A stretch of 64,000 nt of DNA from Reticulascus tulasneorum (taxonomy: Eukaryota; Ascomycota; Sordariomycetes; Glomerellales; Reticulascaceae). The DNA lies in the NCBI GenBank assembly GCA_001557505.1, contig LSAX01000010.1, positions 62,001 to 126,000 of the forward strand. The letters run 5' to 3'. Made by a program: the position numbers and the translations under genes. The notes under the pieces are model-generated. The model saw nothing but the letters and a program-made list of their open reading frames with translations, made no database searches and was not told the origin of the DNA. The stretch's first letter is position 1. Each line of letters starts with the position of its first letter. Shown here piece by piece: positions 43,891-55,762 of this stretch.

Positions 43891-45633
43891 ATGTCGATCT
43901 CGGACAAAACGGAGAAGCAAGTCTCCACAAACACCCACGGAACCCACGCCATTCACGACGATGATACAATTCGCCATGCCGGCACTGATGGCGCTGTCGC
44001 AACGGACAAGTAGGTAGACAGGGCGAACAAAATTCATTGACCGCTGACACGTACCCACAAGGTACGGAAACCCGCTTGTGACATTTGATCCGGTAGCGGT
44101 ACGGAAACTGCGGAGGAAGATCGACTTGATGATCATCCCTACTGTAGCCCTTCTGTACCTGTTTTGCTTCATTGATCGCGCCAACATCGGTGGGTTCTTC
44201 TCATGCTACCCCGGCACTCCTGCGCTGGCGTGCCTCCATCAAAAGTGAACCATCCCGTCTGACATCTCTTGCCCTGCAAGGAAACGCGCGCATTGCCGGC
44301 CTCGAAGTGGACCTCGGAATGAACCCAAAGTCGTACGACTACAACACGGTACTCTCCGTCTTCTACATATCATACATCATCTTTGAAATACCAGCGACGG
44401 TATTCGCCAAGTACATAGGTCCGGGCTGGTTCTTGCCGGCGACTTCACTTGGCTTCGGCATCGCGTCCATTGGAACAGCGTTCGTCCACACGAAGTCGGC
44501 GATCTGCGGTGTCCGTTTCTTGCTTGGCATTTTTGAGGCCGGAATGCTGCCTGGCATCGCTTACTACATGTCCCGCTGGTATTGCCGCGCCGAACTAACC
44601 TTCCGGCTCTCTCTCTATATGGTGATGGCGCCACTGGCGGGTGCGTTCGGCGGCCTACTGGCGTCGGCGATCCTGACTCTCGACAGCTTCGGGAGCCTCC
44701 ATCGCTGGCGCATGATATTCGCCATTGAGGGGATCATTACCATTATCCTCTCCCTCATCGCCTTTTTCACCTTGACCGACCGCCCACAAACCGCGCGATG
44801 GCTGACCGAGGAAGAGAAGGCATTATGCCTGGCAAGAGTCAAGTCTGAACGAGTCGGAACGACCGAAGTCCTTGACGGTCTCGACAAGAAGAAGCTAATC
44901 CGCGGGATCTTCAACCCAGTCACCTTGGAGATCGCCATCATCTTCCTGTTCAACAACATCACCGTGCAGGGCCTGGCTTTTTTTCTCCCGACCATCGTGA
45001 GCACGATTTACCCAGATTACACTACCGTCCAAAAGCAGCTGCGCACCGTGCCACCCTATGTGGTCGGCGCGTTCTTCACCGTAGCGTTCCCGGCTGTCAG
45101 CTGGTACTTGGATAGAAGGCAATTGCTGATTGCTCTTTCCACGCCGATGGTGATGAGCGGGTACATCATGTTCCTGGCCTCGCATGTCGCCAGGGTTAGG
45201 TACGCCGCCACGTTCCTAATTGCTAGCTCCGCCATGGTCCTAGGCCCAATGTCCAATGCCCATATCAGCGCCAATGTAGTCAGCGATACGGCGCGAAGCA
45301 GTGCCATCGGGATGAATGTAGGTCCCCTTGTTTCCTCAAGCTTGATAAGAGCGCGCGCACTAATTTGCCCAGGTCATGTTTGGCAATATCGGCGGCCTGA
45401 TCTCGACGTGGAGCTTTCTTTCCCGGGACGCGCCAGATTTCAAGATTGGGAACGGGCTGAACCTCGCAGCCTCGAGCTCCATCTTGGTCATTGCGCTCGT
45501 GGCATTGTTTTGGATGAAGTGGGACAATAAGAGGCGCGAAAACCGCAATATCGAGGAGGAATTGGCGGGCTTGACGCCGCTGCAAGTCCAGGAGCTGGAC
45601 TGGGAGCACCCTGCCTTTAGATGGCGCCCTTGA
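43891..45633 (+). CDS. Dal5-like MFS permease, second copy in window
   Basis: Transporter of 514 residues. Four exons join in phase: 43891-44009, 44062-44189, 44281-45317 and 45373-45633. It has the family layout: KLRRKIDLMIIPTVALLYLFCFIDRANIG before and in helix 1, a GVRFLLGIFEAGMLPG segment, YYMSRWYCRAELTFRLSLY between helices 4 and 5, and TDRPQTARWLTEEEKALCLAR in the central loop. The late helix VMFGNIGGLISTWSFL is encoded by the last exon, so a read-through of intron 3 would lose it. The acidic tail ends ELDWEHPAFRWRP, as is common in this family. Likely plasma-membrane uptake of an organic anion. Only moderately similar to the 17.3-19.4 kb permease, so not a recent duplicate. Confidence 0.92.
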
Positions 45634-47395
45634 ATCGCGAGTTGTGCGGCTTTTGCCTGCACATATCTAGCTGGATTAGCCAAGAGGTTTCCACTGCTTG
45701 CTTCATATAAGTATTGTCGATTCCTGCAATACAAACCTGAGCATGAATAGGGGAGGATACTTCGTGAAAAGAAAAATCTGCCACGTCTGGCCTTACTCAA
45801 TAAGGATGAAGTAATTAAATAGAGGATGGAGGCTTGGGTAACCATGTTGGAGGCGGCTTGCGAGGCCTGTTGTACGTGTGAAGGGGTCAGCCAATTACTT
45901 GGCGGAACACGTCGGAATCCCGCACATACGTACACAACCAAGCAATACCAAGACAGAGTAAGAGAATACTTGCTTGTTACCTGCGGTGTAGGGGCAAGCC
46001 TTGTCGCAGGTATCTCACAGCTGGGAATCTGGTTGATCGCTTGAGTTCCGCTTGAATATTTCTTAAGAATAAATTCTCCATTTCTCTTCCTTCCTTCCAA
46101 GGGCCGGCGGGCAGATTGATCTGGTCTATGTACAACTGTACATTCAGCCATTTTCTTCAAAATGGTCTTGGCTCAGTGCGTCTAACGTTCATAATGGGGG
46201 TACAAAAATGCAAGCCCGGGTAGGGCTTTGATGGGCATTCCGACGGGGTAGTCCGGCCAAGCCGAGAGAGGTGCTTTGGATCATCTCTCTGGCGCGTGGA
46301 TTTATTTAGTGGCCGTCATGGCCGTCGCACTGCGGCGTGTTGAAAATCAAATCGCCGTTCTCAAGTGCCCCACGCCTCCCCATGACGGCGGCGGAAACCT
46401 CGCCTGTGAGGGCGTCGTGGGAGATATTTGAACCAGCCACATTCTCAACCAATCTTGACAAATCTCGCTTCCAGGTCCGGGCGGTTATCGTACACTACTC
46501 TCCCGCAGTCCATTTGCCATTTTGAGGTTTCCAGGTGGCAGTCAAATATTACCGATGGTGGCGGCCTGCATGGGGAGATGCACACAAATCATATCAGTCA
46601 GCGGGGTAAATTTAGTTTCTACCACTCTAACCAACCTTTTAGCAACCTCGTTGGGTGCCATGCCTTTGTACGGACGTACTTTGTGAGGCCAACTGGCAGG
46701 TGAAAACCACCGTAACGAGTTAGGCCTTAGGTAGGCTGGCGGCATGCGGTGATCAGGGGCTACTTGGTTGTTTGGAATCTCCCGCCAAAGGTCGTCGTCG
46801 CACCAGCCCCCGTTTCCCACCCTGCCATCTCCCCATTCTGCGACTCGAGGCAGTTGGGCTAGGGCTTCCCACTAGTATGAACAGCTGCCATCCCATCCTC
46901 GAGAGGATAATTTACTTCAAAGCTTAGGCTTGGAATTGTCAGAACCCCCTGTTGATTGCAGGGGGTGCTATTTAAGATTGTGGCAGTGGCAGCTGATATC
47001 ATGCGGGACCAGCGATCCGGGCAAAACTCAGACCGCTTATTGGTCTCGTCGTAAGCAGCCCTACTACGTAGCACGTAGTACCCACGAGGAGTAGTTGGCG
47101 TAGAGGCTTTCGGAGCGGGATTAGATCCAGCCGTCGAGTTCGGCTCTGCGTCGTTCCCTTTGGCGTGGGTCGCGGATGACGTGAGATTGGGCAAAATTAC
47201 CCTTCTGCCGGCTGTTTGTTCCCCCCAAAATAGACACCTGGTTCTTTCTCTTAGGTGCTTGCCCTTCGTCATCCTTCCTTCACCACCCATCGTGTCGCGA
47301 TAAGAACATCCTCGACGAAATTCCTGGTATCCTGAATCCAGACACATCATCTACTGATCAACCCTATCGTCATCAAGTCTCCAAAGAACGATCCG
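45634..47395. other. Intergenic, long 5' region of the DUF7053 gene
   Basis: No gene recognised. The 163-codon minus frame at 46859-47350 overlaps the promoter and has no family resemblance. Confidence 0.5.
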
Positions 47396-48733
47396 ATGCT
47401 TCGCAAAAAGGAAGTCTACACGACTATAACCCCGATCCCGGGCTTTATTCCCCGCCAGCTCGCCATCGACATCCTACATTCGCACAGCGAGGTCATCACC
47501 CTCAACCCGCTCGTCATAGGGCACAAGCCCATCAAAGCACCTCGCGATGCCGCCTCCGATGAATTCTACTCGACATGGTACGAGATCGAAGAGCGCATCC
47601 AGTACATCCCTGGCCTGGGCAGGATGGGGTCCGGCAAAATCAACTTCAACGGATGCTTCCACAACATGCCCTGGGGTTTGCAGACACACATCTACGCGCC
47701 GATGAGCGTGGATCTGAGGAACAAATACAGGATCGACGGCAATCAACCGGGCTACGAGCCACCTCAGCAGTTGGAGATGGGAATGGCGAGCTTGGGCGTC
47801 CCCGCTGATGGCTTGTACCTCCGCGAGGACATCGAGATCCGATGCAATATGGCAGTAGTCGGCTTTGTCAAGGCAGAGCTTAAGAAATCGAGCAAGGAAA
47901 TGGTGCAGAGGATAATCAAAAAGGCGGAACTCCTGGATTCAGGCGCCTTGCAAGCCATGATCGAGGATGGCAAGCTCAAGACCATCAACCCCGCCGACCG
48001 TTCGAGCGTCGGTAGTGTTGGCGGTCTAAACCCGAGCCCCAGAAAGTCTCCCACGTTCCCACCCGACACCGGTCCATACGGAAGTCCAAAATTGGACTAC
48101 CAACAGCCCATGTCGCCTCGGATGCCGTACCAGATTCCGCGCCCACTGTCCGTACAGCAGCAAAGGCCCGGCACTGCCGGCTCCCAAGGACACCCATCGC
48201 AATATGGACAAGTAGCAGAACTCTCCGCAGTGGAACACCAGGCCCCTCCCCCGGGCTCCGAGAGCATGCCTGTAGAGATGCCCGCCGAGCTACCGGGGCA
48301 CTTCTTCCAGCCCCAAGGCTCGCCGCTTCTGCAGCCTCCACAGCCTGCGCAACCATCACCAAGCGTCGGTCAAAGTTTTGATCGAGATTCCATGTCCCAG
48401 CAATCCCACCTGTCGCCTGATCCAAATAACTGGAGATGGTCGCAAGGCCAGGGCCAGGGACAGGGCCAGGGACAAGGACAGGGACAGGGCAGCCCATCAC
48501 TACAAAGCTCGAGGCCGACCTCCATCTCATCCGAGACGAGCAGCAACGGCTTTGCGAGTCCGGGTCTAGATAATAAGGGATTCGCAAGCGACCTGTCGAC
48601 GCACAGAGAAACGCAGGAGGAGCATTCAGATGGTCTGAAGAAGCTGGACCCCTCACAACATCGCGTCACCGGCCCCCATGGGTACCAAAGTTACAATTAC
48701 AATCCGCAGGACTACGCCAAAATGGGTCGCTAA
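47396..48733 (+). CDS. DUF7053 domain protein with Pro/Gln-rich tail
   Basis: Intronless gene of 445 residues. The first ~170 form the conserved fungal DUF7053 domain (EVYTTITPIPGFIPRQLAIDI, TWYEIEERIQYIPG, NFNGCFHNMPWGLQTHIYAP, DIEIRCNMAVVGFVKAEL), possibly a lipid-binding START-like fold. The tail is disordered and rich in Ser, Pro and Gln, with a perfect Gly-Gln run (about nine GQ units, 48446-48490), and ends YNPQDYAKMGR. Molecular function is unknown. The long intergenic upstream region suggests complex regulation. Confidence 0.85.
   Translation: MLRKKEVYTTITPIPGFIPRQLAIDILHSHSEVITLNPLVIGHKPIKAPRDAASDEFYSTWYEIEERIQYIPGLGRMGSGKINFNGCFHNMPWGLQTHIYAPMSVDLRNKYRIDGNQPGYEPPQQLEMGMASLGVPADGLYLREDIEIRCNMAVVGFVKAELKKSSKEMVQRIIKKAELLDSGALQAMIEDGKLKTINPADRSSVGSVGGLNPSPRKSPTFPPDTGPYGSPKLDYQQPMSPRMPYQIPRPLSVQQQRPGTAGSQGHPSQYGQVAELSAVEHQAPPPGSESMPVEMPAELPGHFFQPQGSPLLQPPQPAQPSPSVGQSFDRDSMSQQSHLSPDPNNWRWSQGQGQGQGQGQGQGQGSPSLQSSRPTSISSETSSNGFASPGLDNKGFASDLSTHRETQEEHSDGLKKLDPSQHRVTGPHGYQSYNYNPQDYAKMGR
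48446..48490 (+). repeat. GGNCAG hexamer array encoding Gly-Gln repeat
   Basis: Tandem copies of GGCCAG/GGACAG inside the DUF7053 tail. Length polymorphism between strains is expected. Confidence 0.75.
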
Positions 48734-49246
48734 TTGGGCTGGGATCCCCTTTGGAATGGGGTTAGGGAGTCCGCGCGGGGGTTTGGATGATGGCATGGAC
48801 GAGCTTCGAGCTTAGGTTGATTTGATGTTTTGTATTGTATGACTGAGATTCCCAAGGCGCTTTTCCCGTTGGATGGCGTTCAGAAAGGGTGAAATTGAAC
48901 AAGCATTGACTTCGTATTCGCCTACTTTATATGGTCCCACCTCTGGCTCTCCACTTTTCAATTGTGCAGTGTGCATTTGGCTTCTGTTATCTTGAGCCCG
49001 CCTTGTCCTAATCATCTAGTAGTAGACTACAATTTCGTAACTTTGTAGATAAGGAGTTCCTTTGTTGATATACCCTATAAAAGACTAAAATTCAAACCAA
49101 ACCTTCTGGTTCCATGTATCATAGTCTGCCAACTCCTCAGGTCAGGCAGGTCCCGTATCCACCATGTGCTCCTTTCCATGCGTTGCCTCTGAGAATATGC
49201 GAAAAGAACTGGAATATCATAATCTAATGCGTCTGCTTCAACCTCT
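48734..49246. other. Convergent intergenic gap
   Basis: 3' regions of the DUF7053 and Hce2-like genes. No coding family. Confidence 0.5.
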
Positions 49247-49843
49247 TCAAGAATGGAAGACCGCCCAATCGGTTCCTGCTAGCTGGAAAGCGTTGTCACA
49301 CCCCATACGTCCCTCTGCCCCGATTCGCCCATCGCGCTGGAACTGGCTGATGGCATCAGTCATGATGTCCCCGGCGTCGGAATTGCCCACGTTGGTTCCG
49401 AAGAAGTTGGCCGTATCGATCCCAAACGTGCACGATCCACACGTTGCCAATCGTTCAAAGCGCGGACTGTCCCGGTTTACAGTGTATACGCCCATCTTTG
49501 CTGCAACAAAGTCCCGAAGGCACACGCAATCGCCCACGTTTGGAGACTGGCTGCTAGTCTTGTCGACGAAGGAGCTTGCGAAGCAACGACCGCGATTCTC
49601 GCCTGAGGCGATGAAATTGAATCGCTTCGAGAGCCCCGGAGAGCTCGTCTCCTGCTGGGATGGGGAGGCGAAGCGGGTATTGATATATACGGTGCGTACT
49701 TCTCCGGCGGAGGTGACGAATTCTTCTGATATCATGTCCGAGACCGCGGCGTCCGGCTGGGTGACGGGAGCGGCAAGGATACTGGCGGACATGGAAAGGA
49801 GGTAGAGCAGTCCAGATGTGGAGGCGGAGGCGGTAAAACGCAT
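49247..49843 (-). CDS. Hce2/Ecp2-like secreted cysteine protein, effector candidate
   Basis: Small secreted protein of 198 residues, single exon. A signal peptide (GLLYLLSMSASILAAP) is followed by a short propeptide-like stretch ending at a possible Kex2 Lys-Arg site (GLSKR). The mature part has the Hce2 pattern: VGDCVCLRDF, LATCGSCTFGI, the NVGNSDAGDIMTDAISQF helix and GRIGAEGRMGC. This family includes Ecp2, a secreted fungal effector that elicits plant responses, but many members have no shown activity. Whether this one affects a host is not known from sequence. Confidence 0.75.
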   Translation of the reverse strand: MRFTASASTSGLLYLLSMSASILAAPVTQPDAAVSDMISEEFVTSAGEVRTVYINTRFASPSQQETSSPGLSKRFNFIASGENRGRCFASSFVDKTSSQSPNVGDCVCLRDFVAAKMGVYTVNRDSPRFERLATCGSCTFGIDTANFFGTNVGNSDAGDIMTDAISQFQRDGRIGAEGRMGCDNAFQLAGTDWAVFHS

Positions 49844-50838
49844 CTTGAAGGGAATCTAATCTATTGTTTGAAAGTGAAGCTTTGAGAAGTTGAGACGCTA
49901 GTTGACTGTGTGCTGATGGAAGGAAGAAACATGCTACAATATGAGGACCTACATGTCCATCTTTATATCCCGAGTTCGTTCTGTATACTCGCCAGCATCG
50001 TCAAGATTGCTAGCTGCACAGCCGTCCGACTTGGACATGGTTCCATAAACATCTCTAGAATAGAATTTGAAGCGGACCAACAACCGCGACCTAGTCGAAG
50101 TTTGAAACAAGCGCAAGATTTTGCTGTGCCTTGGATATGGATCGATATGTGTACAACACACGGCCAGCTTCCACGATCAAGCCTGGAGATATCGTGGCTG
50201 CTGCCCATATAAGGTGGAGTCTGGGCTTTGTTGTCTGTTGTTAGCCGCCGTTTCTACCAATCATCGCTAAATCGGGAGCGCGAAAGCCACTACGGGGTGC
50301 GCTAAGAAATCGAGAAGCTACGCCACTCGCAGAAGTAAAAATAAAGTTGCATAAAACGTCTGATCACGTCCACCCACTCGCTGTCGGGACATCAGAAAAT
50401 TGACAGCGATCCCTAAGTACTTAATACGCGAGACATTATTGCAGTTTTTCTGCGCTAGAGGCGTCGTAGCTTTTAACTATTGCCTGGTGGTAGGGATGTC
50501 ATCAGATTCCGTCCGTACTACCAAGTCGGAGAGTTTGGGACGCGGTACGAGTCAGTTCACATGGCGGGCAAGACTAGAAAATTACAATCACATCTTCTAT
50601 AGCTACCGGCCACCAACTATATATTACTCACGTCCCTGTCATGTGCCAAGGCCGGTTCCGTTTCGAAAAGCTATATACAGCACGGCATAGTCCAAGCCAG
50701 CCAAAGAACTGGGTCCAATGGCCGCAAGGCCTTCGGGTTAACAAAGCTATGCCGGTTGAAATACACGAATAGGCCGGCAAGTCACAAGTGTCCCTTTCCT
50801 CCACACGGTCCGATCGTATTCCCGGAATGACTGCAGAT
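49844..50838. other. Intergenic, no gene recognised
   Basis: Upstream region of the Hce2-like gene and 3' flank of the chromodomain gene. Only short frames. Confidence 0.5.
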
Positions 50839-52324
50839 TCAAGCCCTGGCCTTCTGCTGCTTCTTCGGCGGGCGCCCAGGACGCTTCGTCTTGGGAATCT
50901 TGGCAACGACTTCGTCTCTGCCTCCCAGCCCTTTCCAGTAGTCGTCTAGATGCTCGGCCGCATATCCTCGCACATCCTCCTCGGGCTCCCACGATCTTTG
51001 CCGAGATCCGATCCAGTAGACCTTTACACGTATGCTTCCGTCATTGGCAGACTTGTGGTCCTCTACTGCGAGAACGTGCCACAGATCCTTATCAGCCATA
51101 GCCCCCTTCCGTCCCCCAGGCACCTTTCTCCAATACTCGAAAAGCGCCGGCGCGGAATCCTGTTGGATATTTTCCTCGGGCTCCCAGGTATAGTTCATCT
51201 CAGTGTCATTTGCCTCCCAGCGAATCCGCATGAGAAAGAGGGACTTATCAGCCGGGTTAGGCTGATGGCCTATGATCTCTTCGAATGCGTGGATGTTTTG
51301 TTTCAGGCCGTTTGGACCGTTGTCAGGAGTGTTTTCGTTCGCCTTAGCAACGGTGGTAGTAGCGGCGGTAGCTGTAGAGCGCGTACGCGATTCTCTCGTT
51401 TCGACGACTGGCTCTTCCGGAATCTCCTGGACGGCAGGAATCGAGTCACCTATACCAGAAGGGCCACACGGTCAGTAATGACGACACCACCAAGGCTATA
51501 CCAGAAGCACAGACAAGCTTACCTTTGTTTACGACATCTTCCTTCGCCTCGGGGGTCATCGCGTCGCCTTGCGCCTCCTCGTTCTTGGTATCCTCCTCGA
51601 TGACCGGATCGATCACCTCAATATTGTCATCAAATCCAGGTTCCCAGTTCTTCTCTTCGTCCTTGTCCTTGTCATCGTCCTCGATTTTGTCCTTGTCCTC
51701 GGGTTTATGCTTGTCCTCGGGTTTATCCTCGTCCTTGTCTTGCTTGTCTTCCTTGTCCTCAATGTCCTCCGCGTCCTCCTCTTCCTCCCTGGCTCTCTTA
51801 TGACTAGTCGGAGGGTCTTGAGTGGCGGCGCGCGCAGAACGCTGAGGACTGCCGGTGATTGCGCCGACGAATGAATCTCTCATCGACTGCAACACGGTGC
51901 CCACGCTGGAGGCTGGTGCTGCTGGAATTGTGTCACCGTCAGTAGACATTGGGGCCATTGGAGCCATTGGCGCAAGCCGCGCATTCCCACCAGGCACGCC
52001 GTTGGATTCCTCGATGTCTGACGGGGCTTGGCTCTTTTGATTCCAGGTAAGGACGGATCGCGATGCCTTTGGTGGTGTCGCTTCCGCTGTTGCAGCCGCG
52101 GGATGTATCGATTCTTCACGTGATGCCTCACTGGACTCCGTCCCTAGAGACTCTTGGTTGGTTGCAGCTAGTTTGAGGCGTTTGTTTGCGGGTTGGGGTT
52201 GCGACTCATCGGCGGAGTGGGTGGCGGACGATGCTGGTGAGGATAAGAAGCCGAGGGACCCGTGCTTCAGAGTGACTTGGCGTTTTGTTTCCTTATTCGA
52301 GGTTGCTTCGCTGGGCCTTGCCAT
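50839..52324 (-). CDS. Tandem-chromodomain protein with AT-hook
   Basis: Two exons (52324-51523 and 51449-50839) give 470 residues. The N-terminal half is disordered: Ser/Ala-rich, then a long Lys/Glu/Asp tract (DKQDKDEDKPEDKHKPEDKD near residues 195-220). The C-terminal half holds two chromodomain-like units. The first is HAFEEIIGHQPN...FLMRIRWEAND with WTWEPEEN-type end (YTWEPEENIQQ...LFEYWRK). The second is LWHVLAVEDHKS...VKVYWIGSRQRSWEPEEDV...LDDYWKG. The tail PKTKRPGRPPKKQQ is an AT-hook. Chromodomains read methylated histone tails and the AT-hook binds the AT-rich minor groove, so a nuclear chromatin role is likely. No enzymatic domain is seen. The 73 bp intron carries two copies of CTTCTGGTATAG, the second being the acceptor used. 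Confidence 0.8.
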
Positions 52325-53580
52325 GGCTGGGGAGGAGTGGTGTTGTGGTCAATCGCTGCAGGTGCAGCTCCTGGGAAACGCTTTGGGGGCGACCAGGTAC
52401 TTTCGGTGGCCCGGACCTGCAGCTTCTGTAGGTACTGTACGGACGTACCTTGGTAAGTAATTATTACGGATGTACCCAGGGGAAATACATCAGCCGCTTC
52501 GGGCAATCAGTGGACCCACGAAAAGCTCGGAAAACTGCCCTAGAGGGTCGCCTTTGGGAGATGCGGGCAACAAGCCAGGCCCAATTGAGATGGCCGATCT
52601 GAGTTAGATGTGAGTCTGACCAATTGCTTAGTCGCCTGTGCGAATTTTGCTGTGCGGCAACAATAGGTGGTGATGTGCAGAGTTGATTAGACGGTTCTGG
52701 GGTTTATTATCGTTCGGCGCATGCCCTCCGCAGGAGTCATAATAAACCCAGGTAACTAGGTAGGTAATTAGCGTTAAGTGCCTAGGTAAGTTAAGGTACC
52801 TAAGGATTGAAGGTACAGATTAAGTTACTTCAGTTGGGTGTTATTCTGGCACTCTGTACCTGAAATCCAGCCTGGAGGGAGGTGACCCGGGTCACTGGCT
52901 CAAATTTGCTGAGGACGCCAGCCCCCTAAATTACCAGCAAATCCCAGAGCCGTGGTTCCAGGTCACGCTGAATTGTTCCAAGCCGTCCTTGCGGTGGGGT
53001 AATTATGTCAGGAACGCCTCCAACAGACCAGCTAAGTTAAGTTGTCTTGCGTCCGCCGACATGGCACGGCGGTCGCAATCCACTCTTCGACTGCCAGACT
53101 TCCTTGTGTAGTCGTCGACCAACTGGTAATCTGTATCGTTCCTCAAAATATCGGTCCTATACACCTACAGGTTACACTCCATCCCGATCCAAGAGCTAGA
53201 CAGCCCGAACAACTGTTAACGTAGTCACGCGATGCCAAGACGTACTGCGGCCATTCCAGCTTAGGTACCTTACTCCATACTTTCCGGCATCTCGACATCA
53301 ACAGGCAGCAGTTCAGCTGCTTATTTCTTTTATGGACTTCCGAACGCCGCCTTCACCCCATGGTTTCCAGGCTACTGCGCGCGGAATCCGGTTCGATTGG
53401 CCGGCCCTTTTCACCCCAAGTGCTTGAGGTTTGAAAGATTCGGCATCTTTGGCTTGTGGGCTGCCTAGTCTCGCTGCTGCTCTGTCCAGAACATGGCGCA
53501 AGTCAAATAGAGATGTTCATATCTGTGTTTGAGCTATCATTTGAACTAGCACTCTGAGCTTCGCTGTACGGTGCCCCAAA
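52325..53580. other. Intergenic with AGGTACCT-type repeats
   Basis: No gene recognised. Contains a 60 bp patch of repeated CTAGGTA/GGTACCTAAGG words (52744-52805) and another AGGTACCT at 53262-53270. Confidence 0.5.
52744..52805 (+). repeat. Cluster of CTAGGTA / AAGGTACCTAAGG words
   Basis: Successive words GGTAACTAGGTAGGTAA, GCCTAGGTAAGTTAAGG and TACCTAAGGATTG form the densest copy of the dispersed intergenic motif family. Confidence 0.6.
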
Positions 53581-55359
53581 ATGCCTCCCAGAAAGAGGCC
53601 TCGGCCACAGCCAACATGGCAGGATGTCGCCCAGGAGGCGCAAGATCATCGCGATGCCACGCTCGCGGAGATTGACAAAGACACGACGTGCCCGGAACAC
53701 TTGATGAGAAGCGTTGTTGGTGTGCCAGGCGAGATCCTCACCGCCAAGGAATGTGTGATTACGTCCACAACTGTCAGCAATCTCATTCAGCTCCTGTCCG
53801 AGGGTCGATTCTCAGCACAAGAAGTTGTGGACGCCTTTCTTCGGCGCGCGCGCTTGGCTCAGACGCTAGTGATTATTAGAGATATTCCCCTTGGTCTTGT
53901 CGGCTGGCTTATGGTATGTGGCAGGCAAATTGCATCACCGAATTGCTTCCTTCTCGCGCTATTGCTCGCGCTGCAGCGCTAGATGCAACATTCTCTGCGA
54001 TGGGGGGGCCATTAGGACCGCTGCACGGGGTTCCCATCAGCGTCAAGTCACATATTGGCCTCGAGAACTGTCGAACCCCGGCAGGCTACATTGCCTGGTG
54101 GAACAACCTCTCGGCGCGCGATGCATTGGTCGTGCAGATCCTCGAACATGCTGGGGCGGTCATCACCGCTCGAACCACTGAACCCCAAAGCATGATGCAG
54201 CTCGAATGCGCCAGCAACTTGTACGGAGTCACTGTCAACCCTCACAACACAGCCATGTCTTCTGGAGGCTCCTCGGGTGGCGAAGCAGCTCTCTTGGCCC
54301 TCGGGGGCAGCGCCATCGGGGTAGGTAGCGACGTTGGCGGCAGCATCAGAGTTCCCGCAGCGGCATGCGGCATATATGGGCTGAAGCCGACCGGTTTCCG
54401 CGTTCCGACGACAGGTTGGAGTTCAACCCCACCAGGGGCGGATCCCATTCCCACAGTCATCGGCCCGATGTGCGCCAACTTGGATGGCATTGAGCTCTTC
54501 ATGAGGACCGTGTTATCTGCGGAGCCCTGGATACAGGAGCCGGCCTTGATTCCATTGCCTTGGAGATCGATCGGCTGCAACCCAACTCAGGACAAGCCAG
54601 TCCGCGTAGGCATTGCTTGGCATGACGGGATCGTGATGCCGCACCCGCCAATCACCAGGGCTCTAGAACAGCTTGTCAACAAGATCAAGTCCATCCCCGC
54701 CGTTGATGTCGTTGACTTTCAGCTCTACAAGCACGACGAAGCCTGGGCGATTGCATCTAGTCTCTACTTCACCGATGGGGGGGATGCAGATCGCAATGCA
54801 ATGGCAGAGTCTGGCGAGCCGATGCTTCCGCTGACTCGGTGGATTCTGGAGGAAAACTCGGGCGTCAAAAAGTTGACTAGAGAAGAGCTGGAGTACTGGC
54901 TAGAAGAAAGAGAAGAGTATAGACTCGAATATGCGCGGGCATGGAATGAGACCGGCAGGTGGAACGAGGACCAAGGTAGATGGGAGAATCAGATCGATGT
55001 GATCATCTCGCCTGTTGCACCAGGCATAGCGACGCGGCACGGCACGGCAAAATACTGGTTCTACTCTGCCGTGTGGAATCTCTTGGACTATCCTGCGTTG
55101 GTGTTCCCTGCCGGAAAGGCAAATAGGGCAACTAATGAAACCATGATGAGAACCAGCTTCTTCAGCGGCCACGATAAGGACAATTGGGCTTTGTGTGGGT
55201 TCTCTTTTCCCGATGTGCAATGTGAAATGTCACTGACGCAGACCAGATGACCCAGAGACCTTCGATCAAATGCCCGTTGGCCTGCAAATCATAGGACGAC
55301 GCTTTGAGGATGAGAAGATTGTTGCAATTCTGAAATATTTGCAATCTCATCTGCGGTAA
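53581..55359 (+). CDS. Amidase-signature enzyme (acetamidase-like)
   Basis: Amide hydrolase of 557 residues. Three exons join in phase: 53581-53868, 53925-55192 and 55242-55359. The catalytic Ser-cisSer-Lys triad is visible: Lys in GVPISVKSHIG near residue 133, and the Gly/Ser-rich signature MSSGGSSGGEAALLALGGSAIGVGSDVGGSIRVPAA-type region near residues 200-235, which provides both serines. The last short exon (PDDPETFDQMPVGLQIIGRRFEDE...) is the conserved C-terminus, missing if intron 2 is read through. Layout matches fungal general amidase/acetamidase proteins, cytosolic. Substrate: small or fatty amides, not resolved. Confidence 0.93.
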
Positions 55360-55762
55360 GTCACAAACCACACTCATATAAAGTTGGGGAAAATGCTATT
55401 GTTGTGCTGCGGCAAGAAAATAGTTCCAGGTTGCACATCTAGGGCACGTTTTTAACTGTAGACAATGATATAACCAAGCGAGTGTTCCGATTACGCAGCA
55501 CCAGACACCTGGTGAAGCTGTTAAATCACATGGCTAGGGGGGCATGTTTTATATCAAGAGCCCGTCGACGGACACGATTATCCCACCAATTCTCACTTTC
55601 TCAACTCTAGTCTGTTGATATTCTATCATTTCCTCAACCCAAACTCCATGTGCCAATCCGGCGGGTATTTTCTATCCTCAAGGAAGCATTCAAACTCCTA
55701 GTACAATCCCAAAAGCAACGCGTATGCTGTGTACTGCACGCAGTACGCTTTATCCCTGCCGG
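55360..55762. other. Convergent intergenic gap
   Basis: Shared 3' region of the amidase and SDR genes. Nothing recognised. Confidence 0.5.

Noticed and set aside
46859..47350. 163-codon minus-strand frame
   Set aside because: Overlaps the promoter of the DUF7053 gene, shows no domain, and its composition is like non-coding DNA.
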